This document shows positions 45,360-56,700 of a DNA stretch of 64,000 bases, piece after piece. Source of the DNA: a virus; the IMG/VR virus record IMGVR_UViG_3300001460_000016, positions 1 to 64,000 of that record. One strand, given 5' to 3'. Position 1 is the stretch's first letter; every line of letters starts with the position of its first letter. The translations under genes and the position numbers were made by a program. Below the pieces are notes generated by a model, which was given only the letters and a program-made list of their open reading frames with translations, did no database searches and had not been told where the DNA came from.

Positions 45360-46261
45360 ACAGTTTCTCCTCCTCCATCTATCACATCACCAGTTCCAGA
45401 TCCAACCGGGTTATTAAACTGGTATTCCGTTTGTGTAAACGTATAAGGTGGTATGGCAGATGGATCCGTTTGAGAACCATCAATAAAGATTCCAGTACCA
45501 CCTGATATTCCAATATCAATTCTTGCCACCGCTCCAGTTGCTCCGCAGAGTCCTGCGACCTGTCCTGAAGTCAATCCATCCCCGAGATCAAACAAAGTAG
45601 ACTTTGTGTATATAATTGTTTTGTCTCTTCTGACTGGTCCATAAAGATAACTCTTTACATTAAATGTTAATGTCCAGTTCAGTAATCTTCTAGTTTCCAT
45701 TTCGCCGAGAAAATCATAATCTAGGTTTACGCCTTCTAGAACAATAGGCAAGTCAATCTTGGTATTGATGTCCGATGTTCCGCCCGCCGTCTGAAAAGTT
45801 ACGTTAAATTCTGGAGTGAAGTATGGAACAATCTGTTCTACAATCTGTAATCCATCTTCAAACGTAGACGCATAAACACCGAGTTCAAATCCCATGTTAT
45901 ATGGTACTTCGGCATACTGATATGATAATTGTCCTTGCGTATTTTCAATATCCTTTACCCGGCGGCGGTGAATAGTATTCCTCTTTCGACTCGCATCATA
46001 ATTCAAAGATGTCATATTAAAAGACATTCTAGGTAGAGTCATCTGAACATGAGCGTTTGGATACTCGTCGTCATTCAAACGACTATCTTCTTTGAGTCGT
46101 TGAATATATTTTTCCCTTGCAGCATAAGCGAGTGGGACTTGAATACTTACTCGTTCAGTACCATCGGCGTTTAACTTCTGTACCTTGATATTATCGAACA
46201 ACGTACCGAAAGCTACAACGGTATTTCTTATCGTCTCATGGTAGAAATGTGATTTAAACAT
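45356..46261 (-). CDS. 15: Tail sheath stabiliser and completion protein gp15
   Basis: A 301-residue protein that caps the tail tube and sheath for head joining (T4: 272). It matches T4 in FKSHFYHETIRNTVVAFGTLF, QVPLAYAAREKYIQRL, LPRMSFNMTSLNYDASRKRN, LQIVEQIVPYFTPEFNVTFQ and RRLLNWTLTFNVKSYLYGP. The C-terminal extension is Gly/Pro-rich. The start overlaps the gp14 stop by one base (TGATG). Confidence 0.93.
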
Positions 46262-46914
46262 CAGTAGTCACCCTCCGAAAATGGATCATTCTCCGAGAAG
46301 TCCAGAATAGAATCACCCTCAGTCTTGATGTTGGAGTTTGTACCATATCCATCCTGTGGGATAATATCTCCAGAGGCACCAGTGACGCCATCAATCGCAT
46401 CTTCTAGACCATCGATTGCAGACCAACCTGTATCCAGTTTTTCGTGTGAGTAACGGAAGAGTTCGCAGGATAATCTGTATGTGTAGAGTTTGCCTAACTG
46501 GTAGAATGGATTTTCGTGTTCTACAAATTTAATCTCAAAAATATATCGGGACATTGGGAAGTAAATCAAATCACCTTCCTGTGGGTGAATTTGCGTAGAA
46601 CCAGAACCAACAAAGTTGTCGCGGAAAACTCTTTTTGCAACCACAAGATCTACGGTATCTTGAATTTCAAAACCGAATTGTGTAATCTGATCTCCACCAC
46701 CGAACCCATCGATGGAATCGATATACATTTCCATTTGCATACCATCCGAGAAGATAGAGGCATTGTCTTCGCCAAAGATGGTGTCTTCTCTAACGAGTGT
46801 TCGTGGAAGGTATACCATATCTCGACCATACATTCGAATGGTTTCGACGGTGAGATCTTCTAGAACACTTGAAGAAGTGTGTGGTTTTTTATTGAAGAAC
46901 GGATTAGTTCCCAT
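46261..46914 (-). CDS. 14: Neck protein gp14
   Basis: A 217-residue neck protein (T4: 256) that joins the packaged head to the tail together with gp13. Diagnostic regions are TVETIRMYGRDMVYLPR, DTIFGEDNAS, QFGFEIQDTVDLVVAKRVF and GDLIYFPMSRYIFEIKFVEH. It lies three bases after gp13. The order 13-14-15 is that of T4. Confidence 0.92.
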   Translation of the reverse strand: MGTNPFFNKKPHTSSSVLEDLTVETIRMYGRDMVYLPRTLVREDTIFGEDNASIFSDGMQMEMYIDSIDGFGGGDQITQFGFEIQDTVDLVVAKRVFRDNFVGSGSTQIHPQEGDLIYFPMSRYIFEIKFVEHENPFYQLGKLYTYRLSCELFRYSHEKLDTGWSAIDGLEDAIDGVTGASGDIIPQDGYGTNSNIKTEGDSILDFSENDPFSEGDY

Positions 46915-46917
46915 TTA

Positions 46918-47667
46918 TCATCCCGTCATAAAATCTGGTGGAAGTTCAAACTTGAGAGACATCTCATCTTCGAGTCTTCGAATTTCTTCTTGTGCATCCT
47001 GAAACATCTGTTGTCCGTTGAATTGCACGCCACCGGGCAACTGCATTCCCTCAAACTTCGAAAGATTAGAACCCCACTGTCTTTTGATGAGGGCAGCGGA
47101 ATATTCTTTCAAGAAACGATCATTGTAAAGTTCTTTGTAAGTCTCACCATCAACGGCAACATAACACTCAAACATGAGATAGTCACCTACCGTGACCTCT
47201 TCCGACCAGTCCATGTCGAGATATAATTTATTAGTTACTCGATTAAAACGAATCTTCTTTTCTGGTGTTAGGTAGTCTGAGATCATTTGCATGTGTCTCA
47301 TTGCTTGATCATAATATTGAATTGTACCACCGTTACGAAGACCATAGAAGTCATTGAATGCCATTTGGTATTTGACACCCATAAAGTTCCCTGCGGCTCC
47401 ACTTCCGAATTGAAAAGCACGAACAACGGAAACCACACTCGGATCTACCAGATCCATGTTCAAATAACCATTAGTTATATCATCTGCAACAATTTGATGT
47501 TTGAGATATCGAGTTTCCACTCCATCGAAGTGGTACTCCGTGAAGTGTTCGATAGCATCATCAATTCGATCTTCTACTTGTTGATCATCTACATTAATTT
47601 CAACGACTGGATAACCTAGCTTTCGCAAGCAGTATTCTTTGAGTTCTTCTCTTGATGTTACGCTCAT
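46918..47667 (-). CDS. 13: Neck protein gp13
   Basis: A 249-residue neck protein (T4: 309) needed to seal filled heads. It matches relatives in ELKEYCLRKLGYPVVEINVDD, EDRIDDAIEHFTEYHFDG and a C-terminal helix with RRLEDEMSLKFELPPDF. The ATG at 47667 has GGAGG seven bases upstream, but part of that site is in the stem of the hairpin at 47677-47700, so translation may be controlled. First gene of the neck operon after the PAAR gene. Confidence 0.93.
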   Translation of the reverse strand: MSVTSREELKEYCLRKLGYPVVEINVDDQQVEDRIDDAIEHFTEYHFDGVETRYLKHQIVADDITNGYLNMDLVDPSVVSVVRAFQFGSGAAGNFMGVKYQMAFNDFYGLRNGGTIQYYDQAMRHMQMISDYLTPEKKIRFNRVTNKLYLDMDWSEEVTVGDYLMFECYVAVDGETYKELYNDRFLKEYSAALIKRQWGSNLSKFEGMQLPGGVQFNGQQMFQDAQEEIRRLEDEMSLKFELPPDFMTG

Positions 47668-47676
47668 CCATGCACC

Positions 47677-47700
47677 TCCGTTATACTATGTATAAACGGA
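47677..47700 (-). promoter_or_regulatory. Hairpin overlapping the gp13 ribosome binding site
   Basis: Minus strand reads TCCGTTTATAC, then ATA, then GTATAACGGA: ten base pairs with one bulged base and a three-base loop. The last three stem bases (GGA) are the first three of the GGAGG site of gp13. No T-tract follows, so it is not a normal terminator. Confidence 0.65.
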
Positions 47701-47703
47701 AGA

Positions 47704-47985
47704 CTAACCCGTTTGGACATTGAAAGAAGATTCTATTATACTATGACCACACAGAGCTTGACTACCTTGTTTGAGAATAGGACTTCCGTTTGCAAGAACT
47801 CTTGGATTTCCTGTTCCGATGAAGGTAGAAGTAATGGTACTTTGACCATGTTGGTGTGGGGTCAAGAAAGAATTACCTTCAGTAGCAATTGATTGACCGT
47901 TCACAAAAACATTGGTAGATCCGGGTTTTGGACCCACCTTTGCTTCTGAATTTGTACCGTCTCCTATTCTTGCGACTCCCGGCAT
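47704..47985 (-). CDS. PAAR-domain baseplate spike tip protein (gp5.4-like)
   Basis: A 93-residue PAAR protein that forms the sharp metal-bound cone at the tip of the central spike. It starts PGVARIGDGTNSEAKVGP, has the TPHQHG and LCGH segments that supply His and Cys ligands, and a repeated short-strand pattern (VFVNGQSIATEG, VLANGSPILKQG). In T4 the equivalent gene 5.4 lies upstream of gene 6; here it lies between a fibre gene and gp13. No effector domain is attached. Confidence 0.88.
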   Translation of the reverse strand: MPGVARIGDGTNSEAKVGPKPGSTNVFVNGQSIATEGNSFLTPHQHGQSTITSTFIGTGNPRVLANGSPILKQGSQALCGHSIIESSFNVQTG

Positions 47986-47988
47986 AGA

Positions 47989-50532
47989 TTATGGTCCCGT
48001 ATAGACTGGATATCCACCATCACCGGAACAGCCGAATGTTCCTGTGTAGTAGACCAAGTGATTCTTCTGTGATCCGGAAACAGTACCGAACCACTTCTTG
48101 TGAAGATCTTCCTGTGCATTGACAAAGATTGAGATCGAAGCATCAATACCACTAATAGGAGTAGTTGGTGGCGATCCGACAGAGGCCTGGGAGCTCGATC
48201 CGAACAAGTAACTGTACTGATAACCACCACCAAGTCCTGTCGCAGTCACTCCTGATGTACAACCATCGAACGTAGCACCTGATCTTCCGAGTGGGACATT
48301 CAAACCAAACCCATAGTAGAATGTATGTCCACCCGTTCCGTATATTTGAATATAACCTTCAGATGTATTGCCTATAATTCCCTCTGTAGTTAAACCTTGA
48401 GGGTTTACACCGCCCACACCCTGAGCGGTGGGTTGTCCACTACCAAATCCGGGCGATCCATCACTACCATATGTACCACCGTGGTGAGGAGGTGGTAGGA
48501 ATTCTGGACATGTTCCATCTGGACATGGAGCTGATTCGAATGTATATCCAAGTGAACCGGAACTATATGTTGCTCCGAACATTGCATAGAACCAAGAAGG
48601 TCCGTCAAGTCCGCCGGTGAAGTTACCCGTATATCCAAATGACGATGCGTCACTGGGGTTGGCTAGTAAATTAACCGAACCATCCCAGTATACGGCACAT
48701 GTTGCACCAATTTGTTGTTCTGCTTGTGGGTTAGACAATGGTCGTAACGAATCTAATTGTGAAGAAGAACTAGCAATAGAAATTGCAATTCTTGGAGCAG
48801 ATGCCTGTTCAGCATTCTGAGCTCTAACTGTGATTGCACCATCAGTGTCAACTGACGTATCTAACGGATGAAGTCCCTTATGACCAACAAAGAAAAGATC
48901 AGAACCACTAGATCCAAATCTACCTTCTGCTGAAGCACCAGAAAGTCCCTGTGTGTACCACAGGTACGGGGGAAGACCAGTTGGAATAGTTTCCATATCT
49001 TGCGTGAGTGATGCAATTCCTAGGTAAGCAGAAGGTGTAAACGGAGATCCAACCCCAGTGCTTTCTCCCTCGGGGGCTAGTTCAAATCCATTCAGTCCAA
49101 ACATATCAGAAGAACCTTGACTGGTACTAGCATTGGTATGTGTAATAATAATATCATCACCCAATAATCCCTGATCGGTTATACCAACGTCTTTCAGTGG
49201 ATCTATCACCGAACCAACACTGAACCAAGCAGCAGGAATAATTTCACTAGCAAGATAATACCAACCGGGAGATAGAGTAAATCCTGATCCTAATCCCAAT
49301 TCACCATTTGACTCGGGGTAAAGTGCAACTGGTCCAGTTCTGCCCGGAGTTACCTCTCTAACATAATCACCAGTCCATGATCCATATGAAATACCATCAA
49401 CATCAAAATTCGAATCAGTCACCGAGATAGCAACTCCGCCTGAGTTTAATGCAGATCCCTGTGGTCTGAATAAGTATGCACATGTTGATCCATCAACGAA
49501 TCCATCAAAGTTTGTGGATTCACTGGATGGAGTTCCCACTGGAAAACTCTGCATTGGAATCATACCAAACCAACCGTAGGTTCCCCTTCTCTTCGAAAGG
49601 TTACCCGCAGTTGCGGTTGCCCCTCCAGTATAACCAGAAATGTACATGAGATACTTATCTACTGTGCAATAATTAGCAACATAGATTGGTTGAAGTTTTG
49701 TTGTTGGGAAATACTTCATACGGTTCCAGTAGAATCCGGGAGGTCCGTCTAGTGTTTCTCCAGTACAAGAACCAGTTGTGAAGTAATTGGATTCAAATGG
49801 TCTTGTAGATTCTAAGAAGTTTAGTACTTTTATACCAGCTGTCAACCCGTCGTCATAACCCTGTGTATATCCATCCATCTGTAGGGCAACTGAGTATAAT
49901 CCCTTGGCACCCTCCTGAGAGACGCCGGGCCCTGTGTGAACCTCTGAGAGATAATAGTTAGTTGACCAACGAGGATATAAGTCTCTAGCGAGATTATCTT
50001 GAGAAATACCAATACCGAAAATTAAGTCTCCGGTTCCTGCTTCAAATCCACCAATTTGACCGGGATGCGATCTCGAAAGACTGGTAATGTCAGACCATTC
50101 TGTATCTCGATCAGTGTTTGAGGCTTTGATTAGTGCATAACCAACATTTCCGCCGGTTGGAACTCCTTCACCCGCTGGACCTGAAGCTCCTGTATGACCA
50201 GTTGATCCTGCTGGACCTACCGCTCCGGTTGTTCCAGTTGGACCCATAACATAACCAGCACTTATACCTAGACCACTATCAAGAGTAAGAACGAGATATC
50301 CATCTATTAGAGCTGCACCGGCAACAGCATCTCCGGTAGGACCGACTGCGGATCCGGCATCAAATATACTACCGTCGATTAATGTAATAATTAAATTATC
50401 ACCAGAAAGACCAGCAGCTGAAACACCCTGTCCAGAGACAGAGTTTAGTTGTGCAATAATATCATTGGTCTTCGTGAACCAACCATAAAAGGTTTCGGTG
50501 ATCCCTAAGTTAGATAGTGTGTATCCGGGCAT
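47989..50532 (-). CDS. Collagen-like tail fibre or baseplate fibre protein
   Basis: An 847-residue structural protein. The N-terminal 95 residues (LGITETFYGWFTKTNDIIAQ, LSGDNLIITLIDGS) are an attachment region seen in marine phage fibres. A collagen-like Gly-X-Y run follows (MGPTGTTGAVGPAGSTGHTG, residues about 95-120). The rest is Gly/Ser/Tyr-rich and aromatic, with repeated DGPxxFY/W motifs (DGPPGFYWNRM, DGPSWFYAMFG), suggesting a carbohydrate-facing beta structure. It overlaps the coiled-coil gene by one base and is followed by the PAAR gene. It replaces the T4 region of genes 9-12 and wac. Confidence 0.8.
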   Translation of the reverse strand: MPGYTLSNLGITETFYGWFTKTNDIIAQLNSVSGQGVSAAGLSGDNLIITLIDGSIFDAGSAVGPTGDAVAGAALIDGYLVLTLDSGLGISAGYVMGPTGTTGAVGPAGSTGHTGASGPAGEGVPTGGNVGYALIKASNTDRDTEWSDITSLSRSHPGQIGGFEAGTGDLIFGIGISQDNLARDLYPRWSTNYYLSEVHTGPGVSQEGAKGLYSVALQMDGYTQGYDDGLTAGIKVLNFLESTRPFESNYFTTGSCTGETLDGPPGFYWNRMKYFPTTKLQPIYVANYCTVDKYLMYISGYTGGATATAGNLSKRRGTYGWFGMIPMQSFPVGTPSSESTNFDGFVDGSTCAYLFRPQGSALNSGGVAISVTDSNFDVDGISYGSWTGDYVREVTPGRTGPVALYPESNGELGLGSGFTLSPGWYYLASEIIPAAWFSVGSVIDPLKDVGITDQGLLGDDIIITHTNASTSQGSSDMFGLNGFELAPEGESTGVGSPFTPSAYLGIASLTQDMETIPTGLPPYLWYTQGLSGASAEGRFGSSGSDLFFVGHKGLHPLDTSVDTDGAITVRAQNAEQASAPRIAISIASSSSQLDSLRPLSNPQAEQQIGATCAVYWDGSVNLLANPSDASSFGYTGNFTGGLDGPSWFYAMFGATYSSGSLGYTFESAPCPDGTCPEFLPPPHHGGTYGSDGSPGFGSGQPTAQGVGGVNPQGLTTEGIIGNTSEGYIQIYGTGGHTFYYGFGLNVPLGRSGATFDGCTSGVTATGLGGGYQYSYLFGSSSQASVGSPPTTPISGIDASISIFVNAQEDLHKKWFGTVSGSQKNHLVYYTGTFGCSGDGGYPVYTGP

Positions 50533-50756
50533 TAATTATTTCCTCTAGTCAGTAATGTCTGTAACATGGATTTGATTTCACTCATTTCATGTTGCAAAGA
50601 ATTTTGTTGCTCTTGTAGTTTTGTAATCTGATCTTTATCTTCACTTTTTTGCTTGTAAGCAAGAAGCGCTTCTTTATTTTGAGAAAGAACTGCGCCAGAT
50701 TTTAGATCTCTGACCAAATCTTTTCTACCTTCAATATTTAGGAATCCTGAACTCAT
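50532..50756 (-). CDS. Small coiled-coil virion-associated protein, GRKDLVRD type
   Basis: A 74-residue protein. The first 30 residues carry NIEGRKDLVRDLKSGAVLSQ, a motif shared by many small proteins in marine T4-like phages by my recollection. The rest is a heptad coiled coil (ITKLQEQQNSLQHEMSEIKS). It overlaps the giant baseplate gene by four bases (ATGA) and the fibre gene by one, so it may trimerise and link the two. Function unproved. Confidence 0.7.
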   Translation of the reverse strand: MSSGFLNIEGRKDLVRDLKSGAVLSQNKEALLAYKQKSEDKDQITKLQEQQNSLQHEMSEIKSMLQTLLTRGNN

Positions 50757-53700
50757 GCGAGGGCAATCGTCCTTAAGTCTTTAACTCTTGGAACAACCGC
50801 AGTATTTAGTGGAGCTCCGTCGGCGTACATACAAACCTTGATTGTAAATTTACCCATTGCTTCCGTTAGGTCTGTGGGTAAGTTATACTCTACTTCTCTA
50901 AATCCATCAAATGTTCCTGTTGTTGATGCAGTCAACTGAACGTATGGTTCATTCTCGAACGGTGCATCTTCGCCCGCTGGTTGTTGTTTCAGAAACACCT
51001 GTATATCAGTGTTTTGTGGTTTATACTCGTTCAAGATTACTCTGATATTCTTAGACTCAAACCCGTCCGCGAGGTTTACCTGTCGTGAGATATAACGAGC
51101 TCTTGGAACTGATCCAGTTGAAACTGGTTTTGCCTGTGGATCTAGTTCACCATTGTTGTTGGACCCACCCGGCGTTAAGTCCTTGGCACCTTCAATAATG
51201 TTCTCAACTGATATAAGACTTATCTGATCCAGATCAAATACCGGCGACACATGATCATCTGTTCCAGAAATCGTAGCGTTTAGAATCAATGTTTCGTTCG
51301 TGTCAGATGCGTTAAGATTAATCTTACGAGAACTATCGAACGAGAATGATTCGTTCGTCGTTACTGCAAATTCTGTACTCGTTGCTGAGACATTTGATGG
51401 ATTGTTTGGTGTAAATCTCATCTTAATATCGAAACGACTTTCAGGCCAGTTTGTAACTTCAGCGTTCAAGTTACCCGTGTCGAGTTTAATTTCATCTGTG
51501 TAACCGCCAGAACCTTTTTCTTCCTTCAGGGTAAGAACATTCAAACCACCGGAAGTAAACTTACACTTACTTACCTGCATCATGAGATCCGCAGTCGTAT
51601 CTGCTTCCCACTTACCAGCATTTTCAGATCGGAAAAGTGATCCGAGATTTGGTTGTTCTGTAACAGGAATCTCGGTTCCAATCTGCTTGTCACCCATGAC
51701 TGCAATGTATGTGGAGTATTCGTCACTGTTTGTCTTGAGCGATACAGCATGTTCACCGGGTAGTAGATATACTGGCGAAGAGAATGTGAATGTAGTGGCA
51801 GAACCAACACTCGCAACATCTGGACTTTCAGTAATGTTTACTTCAGATGCGTTCTTAACCACTTCCGCAAACGGGTACACTATAGAAGAACTTGGGTATC
51901 CATTTGAAGTTGGTCGAAGTTGAAGAGTAACTGGTAGTGTGCTTGATTTACTCTTGAAGTAAATGCTTACCTTATCAACATAAACACCGTTAGGGTATTC
52001 TGATGGTGATACGAAGAATGTCTGTGATACTGGATTAGTTGGTGAACTTTCATTCACGAAGAGATCCGTGTCCGTATCAGTTATGATTCTTTCCTCATTT
52101 ACACTCTTGCGAATTAGATTTGGTTTACGAGTTGTGATTGTAATATCTTCTCTCGTATCAACTAATCCCTCTACAGGATATATCATTTCCGCACTTGTGT
52201 TCGCGGCAGAAACAACATTAGTTGCACTATCCGTGAGTCGGAATAGTTTCTCACCAACTCGGAATTGTCCAGTTGGAATGTTGAATGTCAAACTAACACT
52301 AGAAGGAATCGAACCGGTAGAATCTGTAATTAAATCAGCTTCGGTTAATCTGTAAGTATTACTACCACTTATGAATGTGCAGTGTTCGTCTACATTCGCT
52401 CCATCGAAGAATGCGTGAACCTTTGTATTTGGTCGAAGATTTGTAGCAGTGATTGCAATACTTTTCGATCTAACGAAAGGTACTACACTGAGATCTACGA
52501 ACATACTTCCAATTTCTTTTACGATTCTTTCTGGAACCATTCGAGTTTCAATTCCAGTGCGAAGTTGCCTACTGGAGGTAACATCAGTTGTTCTTGAAAT
52601 TCCCTTTGCATTCTTATTCAGAATTGTATCGGACATTGACTCGGAACCAACCCAGTTCGTCTTCCAATCATTCCACTGAGTTCCAAATGCTTTTGATCCA
52701 AGAACCTTCCACGCATCGTTTTCGCCTTCTATATTCACAAGAACATCTGGGTTCTGTGTGTCATCGTACCAGTTGTCTGATGGCGGAGTCAATTTAGCTC
52801 GACCTAACCAGTTTGTAACGGTAAACGGATTGAGATTTACTGTTGATGTGGACAATGGTTGAGTATTGAGTGATTCACTGGTAAATGGTAACATAACCAG
52901 ATTATCTGATGTCTTATGAAGACTGTTAAGTGTCTTCACATTAAAATCAACACTGCGTGAAGTAAATGGTGATCTTAGTTCTTGGTTCTCAAAGTCCATT
53001 GCAACATTATAATCTTCGTTCTTTACATCACCGATATTGTGACCAGAGAATTGATCAACAATGATACCGTTCTTGAATCTATCATTGCCATTTTCATCTT
53101 TGATAAACAGGGATTCTGTTTGTCTTTCGAGAAGAGAAAGTGTACTGTAGTATTCAATCTGTTGAATTCTTCGTTCAAGTCTACCAATATCTCGCATGGT
53201 AAATCTCTTGTTCTCGATGAATTTGGAGATTACATCTGTTGATTTGTATGTGTAGGCAGGAATATAGAACTTATAAAGTTCCATTGCATCGACAACCTTA
53301 TCTGGGGTTGTGGGTTCTAGTGCGGGAACACCTTGAATTACCTTGAATTCTTTGTCTCTTGTAAGAACGAGTTTATCGATTCTTGGAAGGAAGTAAGAAT
53401 ATGAGATATTAAACGACTGTCCACTTGCAGGTAAGAACACTGCATCGAAACTAGTTCCATTAAACGTCGGACGGAAATCAATAACCTTATTTAGATTAAT
53501 CACTTCGCCACTATCGGGTGATGTGTATTCTGGAATGTCATCGAATGTGAATTTAATTTCACCGGAAGCAGGAGAGTCGTTGATGTATGATTCGGAAACG
53601 AATGGTCCAATACCACTATGTTCGAAATACCTATACACTACACTAATAGGACCGGCGAGGTTTGCCTTTTTATCTTTAACATCCGCAACAGTTCCAGCTG

Positions 53701-56700
53701 ATTCTAAACCATTATTTGAGATGTACAATCTACCATTCTGGTAAAGATTATCTCGTTGTCCGTTGTCCAGTGAGAATAAGTTAAATACATCGGCGGTTGC
53801 TGAAATACCTCCATCGAAGGCAGAAACGAATGAGTAGATATCATTATTCGATAATTCGAAGTATTTCAATCCAGTGGCTGATGTTTTAATATCACCTGTT
53901 GCGAGTGTGGTTGAAACTTCTTTTAGTTTCTTGAATCTAATTGGACTTGTGGTAATACTTTCACCCGGATTTACATCCAACATGGCAATAAGATCAAACT
54001 TGGTAGTATCTGGATATGTCCCAGTACCACCGCCAGTGTTCTTGGTTACAGTTAATTTGCCTAGGTCACCGAAATCTGTGTTGTTGGTTCTAAGTGTAAA
54101 GGCATCTGAGAACAGATCCATAATCTTACCATTATTATCTACCATGATATAGTTGTTTAGATCAGTTCCATCTACTACACCACCAGAAACTCCACCTCCT
54201 ACGAATCGAATATTAGAATTTCCGGAAGAAGCCTCGGCAGATAGATCACTAGGATTATCAAAGGTTATTGGGAATGACTTGATTACTCTGTAGTCAAGAG
54301 AATTAATTGTCTTGACCACATCTCCTACTGGAACTGGGAAAACTAACTTGTTCTGATCAGGATTGAATACCTTACCAATATAAGTTGGATGAACATCAAA
54401 CAGTTTACCGCCGGCGGATTGAACTAATCCAGCTCTGTTTGTTTGTTTTGCGAATCCATAAAAAGCTGAGTTCATTTCATTTAGGAAGAACTTAACACCG
54501 GATCTCTTGTTGCCCATATTCACATCAAAGAGTGAAACTTGTTGAGCGTCATTTGATTGTTCTTGAATTTGCCTAATTCTTGCTGTACCAATAGTAACTG
54601 GAACCTGCGTTGTAGTATATTGATCCATAGAAGAACCAGCAGTACCAAGGAATCCATTGAAGTATGCACCGTTTAGTCCATAAGAATTCTGAACGGTCGT
54701 GACTTTACCTGTTGGACTTGGAACAAATCCAGTTACACCAGATGATACCGAGAGAGTTCCTTCTAAAATTGGTTTTGCATTTGCACCAACCTCGAAAGAA
54801 GCACCATTAGTTGAATCTAACTCAATGAGAAGTGTTGTGTCTTGAACGTCAGCAGAATTTCCTGAGTTCCTTGCCGTGAAATTTACCACCGTACCAGTTG
54901 CGTATTTGGTTGGTTGTGATCCCGGAACATTCTGAGTAACTTTCTCACCGACCGAATAGAATCGACCGGGAACAAAATTACTCTTGGACTGTAGAAGTTG
55001 AGTTCCTGTTTCACCTTCAGTATATGAACCAAAACCATTGAAATTAGCAGTTGTAATATTATAAGGTCCAGCCACATCAACGATATTACTAAAGTTTTCT
55101 GAAACGTCACTATTTGAATTTATACCATTTCCACCATATCCAACGAAAGCCATATCACATGATGTATCTCTAAGACCATATATATAACCAAGATCGCGTT
55201 GGAATCCTTGGAAACCTGTGCAGATTTCTAATAGGAGTCTGTTTTGACTATTATCCCAACTGATTACGTTACCCTTATTGATTATGTTTGGGTCACCAAT
55301 ATAATTATTATAATCAATTCTCGAATTGTCCCAGTCATTATATGTAAACTGAACGACTAGTTGTCCGTGCTTATACGAAGTAGAAACAGTTCCACTGTCA
55401 ATCAATCCCGACGCAGTTTGATTGTCAACCGCAGCTGATCCGGCATTGAAGTCTGCATCAACTTTACCTTCGTCCTGAAGTACATTTAGATATCCATCAC
55501 CAACAATACCGGGATCGTCTGATTCGAATCTGATCTCTTGTACTGACATGTCAGCAGTAAAACCTGGCCTCAATCCATAATGGAATTGGTAATCTACGGT
55601 TGCTCCACTTGAAGGAGCAGAAGTGGAAACTAAGTCTATAAGACCATTAAATCCAACGGTACAACCAGCTCCGAAACAACCATCACATGTATTACCAAAT
55701 GCGTAGTTAGGAAGAACTCCGGGATAGGAAAGACTACTAAAACCACAAGATGCTGCAAAGTTTACACCTGATACCTGTTCGGCATAAAGAATAGGACCAT
55801 TTACAGTTAGTACCCAACCAACAACTTCAGCTATTGCTTCTGACAAATTATTTGGATCAGTGTAAGCATATCCACCACCAGAAGCACCGAGTGTAAAACC
55901 TCCGGCCGCCGGACTTCCGGTTGCTCCATATTGGAATTGTCTCACTACATCACCAATTGCAAAGTTAGATGCAGAGTTGTAACCATTCTGACCAGTAACA
56001 TAAGCATCCGCAACTGGAAATGCGTATATATTTTTATTAATGATGGAGTTGATACTAGACCCATATGAAACTGGACTGCAACTTTGAGTTGAACCACTAA
56101 TTCCAGCCCAACCCTGTTGAATAACACCACCGGATTTCTCAAACCCTCCGGTCCCTGCTGATTGTAGAATCATCGAACTGCCAGATCTAAAGGTAACAGA
56201 CTCCGCTGGAACCCATCGTCTAGCAACACCACCAGCTCTAACGTAAGCATTTGGTCCGTTTCCTGCACCAAGATCGCCGTCAATATTACCCATAAAAACC
56301 TGTCGAACAAACGAACAAGTAGCACCGGGAGTTCCTATTTGACCTTTAAAGGAAGCATACTCATTTAAATTGGGTGCAATTCCTCGACCTATATTGTAGT
56401 TTACACCACTTCTATAATTCTGCCGAAAAGTTATTTTTTGTAGAAAACGGTCTGCACTTGCACCGGGAGAATTTGCACCGGAACTAACATAACCACCTTG
56501 ATTGTCAATTGCAGTCGGCAGATAATATGCGGATGATGCGGATCCCACAATTAAAGACGTATCTGATGATTCCATAGTAGCGGAAGCAAAATTATCGATA
56601 ACAAGAGCACTATCGAATGAACCGTCATGTTCTGTGGCAAACAAAGGAGCCCAATATCTAATGGTAGCTGTTCCTGCTTCATTGGCCCTATATGGAATGT

